A DNA stretch of 46,216 bases, from NCBI RefSeq assembly GCF_000485595.1, contig NW_014578888.1:40564-86779 (forward strand), in the 5' to 3' direction. Shown in pieces: positions 23,016 through 32,872 of the stretch. The notes beneath the pieces were generated by a model. That model had not been told where the DNA came from. It ran no database searches and worked only from the letters and a program-made list of their open reading frames with translations. Source of the stretch: Priapulus caudatus (lineage: Eukaryota; Priapulida; Priapulimorpha; Priapulimorphida; Priapulidae). Within the stretch, counting starts at the first letter, position 1; each line of letters begins with the position of its first letter. The translations under genes and the position numbers were made by a program.

Positions 23016-23080
23016 CGGACATTGTATGCGACTCTCATATGTCGAAGACTATCATTCAGAGAAGCCTCCGTGGAAACCAT
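23016..23080 (-). pseudogene. Ctr1 exon 2, damaged copy
   Basis: On the minus strand this reads ATGGTTTCCACGGAGGC and so on, against ATGTCTTTCCACGGAGGC in the clean copy at 34398-34464. There are several single-base differences and an altered acceptor (CTGCAAG). Position and strand fit Ctr1 exon 2 between exons 1 and 3. It lies in the same low-quality stretch as the minisatellite, so the damage is probably sequencing error rather than gene loss. Confidence 0.7.
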
Positions 23081-23156
23081 CTTGCAGGTGAGAATGATCA
23101 TTAATCTAAGTACATGGCCACATAGAAACTAAGCAGCTTAGCATCGGTTAATGTGT

Positions 23157-23198
23157 ATCAGGAGTGAATAATAATAGACATAGTTATTCACTCCTGAT
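23157..23198. repeat. Short perfect hairpin (ATCAGGAGTGAATAA arms)
   Basis: Two 15-bp arms, 23157-23171 and 23184-23198, flank a 12-base loop. A copy lies at 34542-34582, and a related hairpin with the same outer ATCAGGAGT but a different stem is at 35948-36010. Confidence 0.8.
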
Positions 23199-23225
23199 GT
23201 TATTATAGCTAGGATTATTGCACAT

Positions 23226-23355
23226 CTGCTGCTGACGCCGCTGTCGCCGCCGCTGCTGCTGACACCAACGCTGCTGCTGCTCGGCCTTCATATATAACCT
23301 GTGCCAGCCGGTTCTCTACCAGCACAACTACGCGCGCGGATGAGCGATAGACAAC
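23226..23355 (+). promoter_or_regulatory. Promoter and leader of cysteine-rich peptide gene 3
   Basis: The (GCT)n/(GCC)n tract is followed by CTCGGCCTTC and TATATAA at 23291-23297. The leader is nearly identical to that of gene 1 up to the ATG at 23356. Homology to the family promoter begins abruptly inside the trinucleotide tract, where the orphan promoter at 10.6 kb ends. The distal half seen at gene 1 (GAGTCACGACG) is absent. Confidence 0.7.
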
Positions 23356-24324
23356 ATGAAGACTCTCGTATTTCTGCTTCTAGTCACCTTGCTGGTACGC
23401 ACATGAAACATATCTTGCGCTCAAGCCTACTTTAGGATCACCATGCACACCTTCACTGTAACCCTAATCATAACCCTTAAACCGTAACCGCAGCTCTAAC
23501 CTTACCCTATCCCCACCCTTAGGCCCAAATCTAACTTTACCCTATCCCCAGCCTTAGACCCAAATCTAACCTTACTCTAACCTTGGCTTTAACCTCATAA
23601 GCTCATCATATATGTGCAGGGATCCTAAATTAGGCTTGACTACTATTTGGTGAAAGTACGGTAGGGTATGTCGCGCCGAGAATTCGTGACCACCGCGGTG
23701 ATAGTGCGATTGAAATCCGAGTATGTGTTTTGCGATGCATAGCGGGTTTCTGGTTAACATTATACTGTGTTACATAATTTTGTAAAATCATGTGTTTTGC
23801 GTTGCCTTAGCGATTTAGACATTAGTCGTCGAAGAATATATCTCGTGCAAACACCCTCTGGTGATCAGCGCGAGTACTATTAAGCTATAACTCATTGTTG
23901 TATTAAATATATTCCATGTATTTCTTAATTTACTATGACTTCGCGTAAATCTGTGATGTTTCAGGTGGTGGTCACGTGTCAACCTAGGCGTTCGCCTACC
24001 CGGTCCCTTCGGCGCGGCCAGTCGTCCCGAAACAACCACGACAACGACGGCAATGACAACGACGACGACGACGACGACAACGGTAACTTTGGCAATGATA
24101 ACAACGACGACGATGACGACGACAACGGAAATAATGTATTTATGGATAGTATCGTTAGTGCTCGGCAATTGAGGCGTTCATGTAGGAGAGGACGGGGCTG
24201 CCACTGCCCGCTGAGCTCGCCTGCGCGGAATTGCTTGCGCACGGGCGGCACCGTCACCTGCGATGCCTCGTGGACAGACGGAGTGTGCGAGTGTCCGGAT
24301 AACGACGTCGGTGAAGGCTGGCAG
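23356..24324 (+). CDS. Secreted cysteine-rich peptide gene 3, exons 1-2, with Asp/Asn-rich insertion
   Basis: Exon 1 (23356-23394) encodes MKTLVFLLLVTLL and differs from gene 1 by one residue. Exon 2 (23965-24324, 120 codons, phase 0) starts after GTTTCAG and ends CAG|GTATGT. It contains TCQP, an Arg/Ser-rich stretch, a low-complexity region of about 30 residues rich in Asp and Asn (24038-24130), an Arg-rich RRSCRRGRGCHC segment, then the family core GGTVTCDASWTDGVCEC. It is twice as long as gene 1 exon 2. No exon 3 is found before the Ctr1 exon 1 region, which starts 33 bases downstream on the opposite strand. The gene is either truncated, spliced to a distant exon, or reads through. It lies antisense inside Ctr1 intron 1. 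Function unknown. Confidence 0.7.
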
Positions 24325-24357
24325 GTATGTAAGTGTGTGTGTGCGTGCGTAACGTAC

Positions 24358-24795
24358 CTTCATGCTATGGTTCATGGTGTTGCCCTTCATGTTTCCATGC
24401 ATGTTGTGTGCAGTCGCATTGCGTGCACCGTCCCCATCATGCCCGTGTGCCGTGGCTGTCATGTTTCCGTGAGTAGCACCTGTCACCAGGTGTGTGGCGT
24501 TGTGTTGGGTATCACCATCTCCTCTCACATGCATCTCCTCCAGTAATGACGTCGCGTTTGCCATCGACATCGTATCACTGTGCTCATGCTGCTGCTGTTG
24601 CTGCTGGTGAGGGTGAACCTGACGGGCATCGTGTGTCGCTGTCGTTGCGGGATGTTCGTGGTCGGCCGCCTGATGCGACAGAACGTCGTCCGTCTCAACG
24701 ACGTCAGCTGTTGTCGCCGTCGGTGTTGTCGCTAAAGTCGTAGATTGATGCTTCCGGCGGTGTTTCCGCTGTCTGCGCTTGTCGCTAACACCCAT
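24358..24795 (-). CDS. Ctr1 (SLC31A) high-affinity copper transporter, exon 1 (extracellular N-terminus)
   Basis: The ATG at 24793-24795 is the first in a 146-codon exon ending ATGAAG|GTACGT in phase 0. The region is His- and Met-rich, as in Ctr1 extracellular copper-scavenging domains (HNMHGNMKGNTMNHSMK just before the junction). It has a six-Gln run and four N-glycosylation sequons (NAT, NAT, NMT, NAT). Exon 2 continues with FHGG, exon 3 with TM1, and exon 4 with TM2/TM3. Joining exons 1-4 in the observed phases gives about 295 residues, longer than the roughly 190 of human CTR1 because of this N-terminus. It takes up Cu(I) at the plasma membrane. The gene encloses peptide gene 3 and the noisy block in its introns. 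The first 60 or so residues (basic KRRQRKHRRK, Thr-rich) are unusual, and a later Met could be the true start. Confidence 0.8.
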
Positions 24796-24799
24796 CGTT

Positions 24800-25860
24800 A
24801 TAGGAATCGAAGGGCCTCGTGGATAGGAATCAGTTCGCGTAAAAAAAAATCAATCAGCGTCAAAGGTGCGCCTTCCAGCCGAGGCAGTGCCGACAAGCAT
24901 ATGTTGGATGGCGATACAACAGAAGCAGATATACCGGACTGCGAGACAGTCTAAGGCGATGGACAAGGATTCTCCACGCCGATGCAGTATATAAACTGGT
25001 ACGCCAGACACCGTCGCTGTGTATGTCTGAAACCCAGGCTATATAGACAAGTATATGTCTGAAACCAAAGCAAGATTAGACCATATATATAGTATTCCCG
25101 GGGCAAACGCGTTACAGGTAAGTTACACGCCCATACAACACAGGTGCAGATCCAGGTATGTCACACGCCCGCAATAAGCTATGAATGAACCTTTTCCAAG
25201 AACTGCTCCTGTTTGAGTTTCGCACTTGCTTTCCACTCTTGCTCCTGCTCCGTCTATGAAGCGTCAATTTGTTGGAACAAGCTAGGCCTGGTCACGACCC
25301 AGCAGCAACCATGCAGAAAAACAGGATTCACAAGACACCAGTAGCAGCTTACAAGTAGGGCTCCACAATCAGCTGTGACAGGCCTTCTATAGATAAAGGC
25401 CGGCAGAAAATACCTGACAAACAGGATCAGTCAGGCAACCGTATAGGCGCGTATAGGACTAGGTATAGTGAGCCACAATTGAGTCGGAGAGCCACTGCGG
25501 ACGTCTGTAAACTACTAGTACTAATACAGGAACCCCCGGCTCGCTGGGGATTGTTCTGATTTGTTCATGCGCGCCTGCTCGTAGTGTGCACAGAAAGCGA
25601 TACGAATCACACGGGCCAGTTTACCTATAAACACACTCAGTATATATAGTTATATGCATGCATACTCAGTCGCTGATGTCATGCCACCGAGACTGGCACT
25701 ATGACTTTGCGACCCTTCAGCGCAGTGCTGACAGTGACCTTACTGTACGCCTCAGACACACACGGTTGCCGTCTACGAGCATAGACAAACACCCAGTATA
25801 GACCACGTTTACATACCGCCTACATCTCCGTTTACATATAGCGGAGAGTGTACTAGTACA
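24800..25860. other. 5' flank of Ctr1, no other gene recognised
   Basis: This includes tandem GTATGTCTGAAAC motifs (about 25021-25065). Two metal-response-element-like cores on opposite strands lie at 25568-25574 (TGCGCGC) and 25584-25590 (GTGTGCA), about 780 bases upstream of the Ctr1 ATG. No coding signal is seen. Confidence 0.35.
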
Positions 25861-25861
25861 G

Positions 25862-28800
25862 TCGGTTAGGTCAGAATATCATCTAAATCGTTCAAATTGT
25901 GAAAAAAGTGCTGAAAATTGGTACACTTGCCATACTTTTGTATGCCTCTTTCATTTAAAAGCAGGACACACGCGATCCACCTACAACTTCGGCCGCCATC
26001 TTGAATTCAAAAATGGCCGCCGTCATATTCTTAAAAAATAGCTATATCTCGCCTTAATAATCTTCGTACAGACTTGAAAATTGACTGACCAGACGTAATT
26101 TGGTTACTATTTCATACAACAACGTGATGCATGTGATCAAGGGCCGTTTTCGGCACCATCTTGAATTCAAAATGGCCGCCGTTCATTTCTTAAAAAATAG
26201 CTATATCTCGGTTAATAATCTTCGTACAGACTTGAAAATTGACTGACAGACGTAATTTGGGTTACTATTTCATACAACAACGTGATGCATGTGATCCAAG
26301 GGGCGTTTTCGGCGCCACATCTTGAATTTCAAAATGGCCGCCGTCATTTTCTTAAAAAAATAGCGATATCTCGCGTTAATAATCTTCGTACAGACTTGAA
26401 AATTTACTGACAGACGTAATTTGGTTACTATTTCATACAACAACGGTGATGCATGTGATCCAGACCGTTTTTGGCAACCATCTTGGATTCAAAATGGCCA
26501 CCAAAAAATTACCAAACTTAGCAATTTTTTCGTTCACGGAAGATATAGAGACGTGAAAATTTGCAGACTGGCGCAGGTTAATAAGCTCTTCATATTAAAA
26601 ACAAGACACACAAGTTCCAATTATAATTACAGCGGCCATATTGAATTCAACATGGCCGCCATCACATTTTACTCTGTACTTCAAAATGATCAATGACATA
26701 GTATAACAGATACAAACAAACATGGTGAAAATGTTGAATTACCGCTTTTCTCAGTATATAACAAAACACAATGCCAAACTGGCAATCGGAATCCCAGTGT
26801 GAAGAGAGAGATAAATTCAAGACAACAATTGTAGATACAGTACACAAGAACAGCATGCGCAAGCTATAATAATACTATTGTTTAAGTTAAACAAATGTCT
26901 CGAAACTGCATTGTCCACAAGTTGTCGCAGATTGATCACTCCAGTGCGGTAACATGCTACCTGCACAAACACAAATATAGTACTTGATGAACAGTATAGT
27001 ATCTGTTATGTGCGTGCGTTTATCGCGGGCGTATACGTATCTGTTATGTGCGTGCATGCGTGCTCGCGCGGCGTATATAGCTATCTGTTATGCGCGTGCG
27101 TGCTTGCGCGCGTATATAGCTATCTGTTATGTGCTCGACTGCGTCGCGTTCTCGCGGGCGTATAGGTACCTGTTATGTGCATGCGTGCTCGCCGCGCGTA
27201 TATAGCTATCTGTTATGTGCGTGCGTGCGTTCTCGCGGGGCGGTATAGTATCTGTTATGTGCTGTGCGTGCTCGCACGCGTATATAGCTTTGTTATGTGC
27301 GTGCGTGCTTTCTCGCGGCGTATAGGTACCTGTTATGTGCGTGCGTCCTCGTGCTCGCGCGGTATATAGCTTCTGTTATGTGCGTGCGTTCTCGGCGGGC
27401 GTATAGGACCTGTTATGTGCTCGTGCGTGCTCGTGCGCGTATATAGCTTTGTTATGTGCGTGCGGCTTGCGTTCTCGCGGCGTATATAGGTATACCTGTT
27501 ATGTGCGTGCGTGCTCCGCGCGCGTATATATAGCTTTTGTTATGTGCGTGCGTTCTCGCGTGCGTATAAGTACCTGTTATGTGCGTTGCGGTGCTCGCGC
27601 GCGTATATAGCTTCTGTTATGTGCGTGCGTTCTCGCGGCGCGTATAGGTACTGTTATGTGCGTGCGTTGCTCGCGCGCGTATATAGCTTCTGTTATGTGC
27701 CGCGCGTTCTCGCGGGCGTATAGGTATCTGTTATTGTTGCGTGCATGCGTGCCTCGCGCGCGTATATAGCTATCTGTTATGTCGCGTGCGTTGCTTGCGC
27801 GCGTATATAAGCTATCTGTTATGCGTGGCTGGCATTCTCGCGGCGTATAGGCTACCTGTTATTGCTTGCGTGCTCGCGGGCGTATAAGCTACCGTTATGT
27901 TGCGTTGCGTTCTCGCGGGCGTATAAGCTACCTGTTATGTGCGTGCTGCTCGCGCGCGTATATAGCTTCTGTTATGTTGCGTGCGTTCTCGCGGCGGCGT
28001 ATAGTACCTGTTATGTGCGTGCGTGCTCGCGCGCGTATATAGCTATCTGTTATGTGCCCGTGCGTGCGTTCTCACGGGCGTATATAGCATAGCTGATTAT
28101 GTGCGTGCGTGCTCGCGCGCGTATATAGGTACCTGTTATCTGCGGTGCGTCTCGCGGGCGTATCGCCTATCTGTTATGTGCGTGCGTTCTCGCGGGCGTA
28201 TAGGTACCTGTTATGTGCGTGCATGCGTGCTTTCTTCGCGGGCGGTATAGGCTACCTGTTATGTGCGTGCGTGCTCGCGCGCGTATACGGTACCTGTTAT
28301 GTGCGCTGCGTGCTCGCGCGCGTATATAGCCTTCTGTTATGTGCGTCGCTGCTCGTGCGCGTATATAGCTATCTGTTATGTGCGTGCGTGCGTTCTCGCG
28401 GGCGTATAGCTATCTTTATGTGCGTCGCGTGCGTGCTCGCGCGTCTGTGGAGTTTTGAAAACTGCGTGTGTACACGTCGCGTTTACTTGCAAGAACGGCA
28501 CGGTTTGAAATGCGTGTTTAGAACTCCACGATAAAATGGCGTGTTTTTCCATCGTTCCAAACGCGTGTTGGATCCGGCACGCTGTCGACTTGGCCGGATG
28601 CGGTATTAACCTGCGCAGTCGGCAAATATTTCACGTCTCTATATCTTCCGTGACGGAAATATTGCTAAGTTTTAATTTTTATGGCCGGCCATTTTGAATC
28701 CGCCTTGGATCACATGCATCACTTGTTGCTATGAAATAGTAACCCAAATTACGTCTGTCAGTCAATTTTCAAGTCTGTACGAAGATTATTAACGAGATAT

Positions 28801-29215
28801 AGCTATTTTTTAAGAAATGACGCGCGCCATTTTGAATTCAGGATGCGTGGCCGAAACGCCCTTGGATCACATGCATCACGTTGTTGCTGTATGAAATAGA
28901 TAATTCAAGATGACGGCCGAAAACGCCCTTGGATCACATGCATCACGTTGTTGTATGAATAGTAACCCAAATATTACGTCTGTCAGTCAATTTTCAAGTC
29001 TGTACGAAGATTATTAACCGAGATATAGCTATTTTTAAGAAATGACGGCGGCCATTTTTAAATTCAAGATTGGCGGCCGAAGTTGTAGTTGGATCGCGTT
29101 GTGTCCTGCTTTTAAAGGAAGAGCATACAAAAGTTATGCAATGCTGTACAATTTTTCATACTTTTTCACAATTTGAACGATTTTTCCTATAATCTACTGC
29201 TACTATACGTGTCTA
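25862..29215. mobile_element. Large foldback-type inverted repeat around a minisatellite
   Basis: Left arm (about 25862-26690) and right arm (about 28600-29215) are inverted copies. Shared landmarks are TCGTTCAAATTGTGAAAAA near the outer ends, then the CATCTTGAATTCAAAATGGC block repeated at about 161-bp spacing (25988, 26149, 26310), and GAAGATATAGAGACGTGAAA towards the centre. The middle is the minisatellite at 26996-28443. No coding region is seen. Foldback elements have this architecture, but a satellite inversion is also possible. Confidence 0.7.
26996..28443. repeat. About 40-bp minisatellite (TATCTGTTATGTGCGTGCG core)
   Basis: About 35-38 units alternate between two flavours: CTCGCGCGCGTATATAGCTA and TTCTCGCGGGCGTATAGGTA, each followed by CTGTTATGTGCGTGCG. 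Units differ by many one-base indels. Open frames with repeated LARVYS/SRAYR motifs are repeat artefacts. Confidence 0.95.
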
Positions 29216-29496
29216 ACAGGATCACATTACAACGCATATATAGCGTTCACGTGTACGCGAGAGTGCGAGGAGAATATAGAAGCCAATTTAGGTGACACAC
29301 AACAGTATCGTCTAATAAAATTGTGTCCTTGGAAATTTTGATAATTGAGGCCTATATTCCAAGCTAGATTTATATATCTGTGCCTAGAACAGCGCCAGGT
29401 TATTGCAAATTTATAGAGCACAATTTATCGGTTCTAACAGCGGCGTAGTAACTTGCTCGTTTGCAACGTTAAACCGGCAACAAGATTCGCTAACGC

Positions 29497-29701
29497 CTCC
29501 ATTATGAGTGTTCCAAACTTTGATATCAATTAATGATTAATGATTAATGATTGATTTTCCTAACCCTAACCCTAACCTAAATGACATTAAACCACAAACT
29601 AATATAGGACCATGACCATATATATATATATATAATATATACTATATATATATATATTATGACCATTAATGACATTAAAGTTGGGAACACTTCTAATGGA
29701 G
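29497..29701. mobile_element. Small MITE with CTCCATTA terminal inverted repeats
   Basis: Left CTCCATTATGAGTGTTCC(A)AACTTT matches right (reverse complement) CTCCATTAGAAGTGTTCCCAACTTT. The interior has (TTAATGA)n, a short CCTAACCCTAACC run and a palindromic (TA)n flanked by ATGACCAT. The 205-bp element has no coding capacity and no clear target duplication. Confidence 0.6.
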
Positions 29702-29729
29702 TATGTAATGACGTAGATCTTGAATTATT

Positions 29730-30690
29730 TAACCTAGTATAAAACTAGCGACACGGGTCGTTTAACTTAAGCAGCATCACGTCATATGTTATTTTAGTCG
29801 ACAAATATCAGTCAATGGTAACAAGTGAAAGTTGCCACCACGAATATCCCAAGTGACGACTGCTACGAGTCTTATGACCGTTAAGTCTTAAGCCGCGCAC
29901 GCCCGGCGCTGGGTCACGTACGCGTGGCACGCGCGTGACACAACAAAAGAATAGAAAATATGGCGACGACAGAGCAGAAAGTAATCACCTACGCAAGGCG
30001 ACACTATTACATTTTAGTACCTCACACCTTGATGTCGCATGCCGACTGATAAAGAACAACAACGAACGCACCGCCGACAATGTGTACTATGTGAACTATG
30101 AGAACATGAATCGCAACTTCCGCGATTTCCAAGGACTTCTAGAAGCTCCAGCTGCCGTTCTCACGTTAGAAGAGAAGTCTCTCACCTTCAGTTGTTCCAT
30201 AAAATTCTGGAGAAGGATACAGATTGCACCATCCGCACGCAACAAGGCCTTGACGGCGCAGGCCCGCATTCCCCCAGTATGTATAAATACGAACAGTTTC
30301 GACAGGAAGCAGACACAGTTCCACGGCTGCTGACAGAACCTGCTGGCGATCACTACTGCTACGTCACCGCCTGGACATCACTGACTTGCGACCTGTGTCT
30401 TGCTGCTGCGACCTACATTGGCTCCACGCTCGGATAGTATGCCAGCTGCATTGCTAACAAACAGCGCTGTCTGTAATTGTGCCTGTGTTATTAGTCTCAT
30501 TGATTATGTTATTGATATAGATATGTATTGTAGTATCTGCATCGTATTTACTGCGTTGGCTTGCCGCAGCCACCTATGTATTGTTATGTAATATTGTCAA
30601 TATGATGTTGTTTCATGTAAACAAAGAGCGCAGAGCCGTCTGGCTCATCTGAGGTCTGTTGGCTACGATTATAAACGTAATTTTTCCAAG
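29730..30690 (+). repeat. Duplicated unit A, copy 2
   Basis: This copies 10621-11480, with TATAAAA at 29738-29744. Single-base indels separate the copies throughout. Its remaining part continues at 31546 after an inserted repeat. Confidence 0.8.
29960..30437 (+). pseudogene. Frame-disrupted coding-like sequence, unidentified (copy 2)
   Basis: The ATG at 29960-29962 opens 29 codons (MATTEQKVITYARRHYYIL...). A shift at about 30035-30047 allows continuation through YYVNYENMNRNFRDFQGLLE and EEKSLTF to KFWRR. A second shift leads to DCTIRTQQGL, ending near 30437. The pieces form one plausible polypeptide of about 150 residues spread over three frames. No signal peptide or known domain is recognised. 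The two window copies are broken at different bases, which favours sequencing error over shared inactivation. Confidence 0.4.
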
Positions 30691-32872
30691 TCGTGCGTAG
30701 TACCACATTTGTTAGGCCGCCAGATATGCAGACACGCAGTTGCGTACACATCATGTTAGGACACGCCCACTATCGCAGATGGCGAGGCGTAGGGGCAGAG
30801 GCGGCTGGGTGGGGGAGGGGTGGGGTGCGGAGGGTGGAGAGGGGGTGTGAGGGGGGTAAGGGAGAGGGTGGGGAGGGGCTCTATAGCAAAAAGCAGTTCA
30901 CTCCTTGTTAACAGTCAACAAATCCATGTTTTAACCCTCTCTTAGAGGTCAAAAGGTTAATCCGACACTTACTCTTCTCGCATGTACAGCAGAAGGGACA
31001 TTTCATCGTCCTTTTCAATTAAAGCCATAAAATGCTAAGTCACCGCTGAACAAAAAAAAGTTTTTCATCGCTCCGTCAGACCATGTGCTCAGAATAATGT
31101 CTAAAATCTGCCGGCTGCCCACTGACCTTGTGACGACCGGCTGTGACCTCCAATTTCGGCACAGTGATGGCTTTTCCTTACCATTGATTGCCTATTACAC
31201 GACTTCACGCCAGCCTAGGTCGACTGTTTAGATTTGATGAACGCAATTCTGGCTTCCTATCCCGTATACCTTACAGTTAAGGAGTGAAATGTTCCCCCTT
31301 CTTTTACCCTCTTGACCTTTTGACTTTGACCCCAGCTTCGACAATCCCAATCGTTTTCCGGATTACCCCCCACGTCCCGAAATAATCGTGACCGTATCGT
31401 CGAGCGTTAGATTTTGCTGCCCAACTCGTTGACGGAACGGACCGACGGAACGGACGTACGCGACGCCACTGGTACGCACGAGTCACGGACGGACGGACAG
31501 GCACGATCATGCGATTCTACAAGCTGCACTGACTATGTCAGATGACGTAAAAATAGAGTACCGTTAGTATTCTGTGCGTTTATAGCATTATACTGTCTGT
31601 GGCTTAAGTGCAAATTGCAACACTATCTTGTCGTACAAACGAACCTGGACACTATACGATTACACGTCCTGTTACACGAAGCTCACAAGCTACGCTATGA
31701 AGTATCACCCAAAGTTCGGTGCAGATTGGACGTTTGAATCTGTGGACATTTAGCATACGTTAACAAGTAGCCGCACGAGCGTCTGGGCTCATCTGAGGTC
31801 TGTTGCTACGGTTACTAAACGTAACAAGTCGCTGGCAGTAGTGACACTTGTGTTATGCGCCAGATATGCAGTGCGTACACATCATTTCAGCAACCTTCTG
31901 CATTCTGCCATACTCCAAATCCACCTTCGGTTGAATTACAATCGAGCGTGCCTGAACTAATCGCTGTTTTATGGTCATTGTGACCTTAACCCTAACCACT
32001 ATTGAAAAAAATTAATTGTTGTAAAAATTACTTTGTTGTTATGAAATTTGTAAATAGAATCATGTAAATATTTGCCTAATTGGCAAAGAAATAGTTTATG
32101 GATTAAAGATAGAAAAATACAGCAAAACAGGTATAATATGGAACAAGTCTGATCGGATCTCGACAAAGACCTTTCCGAGCAATAATTCTCTGCTGTAGCC
32201 GTTTTGGGCTATCGAGGCGCATATTGCGGTTTCCAGATTGATGGACGTGTGCCCGGTAAATATATGAGACCACACTGCCTGAACATATTGCGGCAGTTCA
32301 GGAATCCATGTTTGAACCTCCTCTTGCAGGTCAAAAGGTTATCAGACACTTGACTCTTCGCACCGTCAGTGCGAAGCCACATTTCATAGTCCCTTTCAAT
32401 AAAGCATTAAAAATGTAGCGTCACCGCTGAAAACAAAAAGTTTTTTCAATCGCTCCGTCAGACCATGTCCTCAGCAAAATGTCTGCCCTGTCACTGCCCA
32501 TTGCACCTTTGACCTGTAACCTCCAATTTCGCACCAGTGATGGCTTTTCCTACCATGATGCTATACACCGACATCACGAGCCTAGGTCGAGCGTTTAATT
32601 TGCTGCCGCAATTCTGCAATTCGCTCTCTTACTTAAGTTAAGAGGAATGTTCCCCCTTCTTTTCACCTCTTAACCTTTGACCTTTGACCCCCAGCTTCGA
32701 CATCCCAACTCGTTTTCGGATTACACCCCCTCACGAATCCGAACGTTCGAATCCGTACGTCGAGCCGTTTAGATTTGTGCCCAACTGTTGACGGACGCAC
32801 GGACGGACGCACGCACAAACAATCATGCGATTCTACAAGCTGCATCCGACTTCGTCAGATGAGCTAAAAATG
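30613..32872. repeat. Two tandem copies of a roughly 1.1-kb non-autonomous repeat
   Basis: 30613-31548 and 31760-32872 share, in order, GTCTGGCTCATCTGAGGTCT, GCCAGATATGCAG, AGGTCAAAAGGTTA, CGCTCCGTCAGACCATGT, TGACCTCCAATTTCG and GAATGTTCCCCCTTCTTTT. They then share a GACGGACGGAC-type run and ATCATGCGATTCTACAAGCT. The second copy ends in a small stem-loop (CATCCGACTTCGTCAGATG) followed by AGCTAA, reminiscent of a Helitron 3' end, but the class is unproven. Part of unit A (31546-31850) lies between them. Confidence 0.65.
31546..31850 (+). repeat. Duplicated unit A, second half
   Basis: This matches 11485-11765 (AGCATTATACTGTCTGTGGC, CGAACCTGGACACTATACGA) with indels. It is separated from its first half (29730-30690) by the inserted repeat copy. 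Confidence 0.75.

Noticed and set aside
22950-23132. Plus-strand exon ending CTTGCAG|GTGAGAA
   Set aside because: The same bases read on the minus strand are Ctr1 exon 2; the apparent plus-strand donor is the reverse of its acceptor region.
26984-28534. Repeated LARVYS/SRAYRYLLC frames
   Set aside because: They are explained by the 40-bp minisatellite and shift frame repeatedly.
29555-29580. Telomeric array (CCTAACCCTAACC)
   Set aside because: Only about three units inside a MITE; not a telomere or a meaningful interstitial block.
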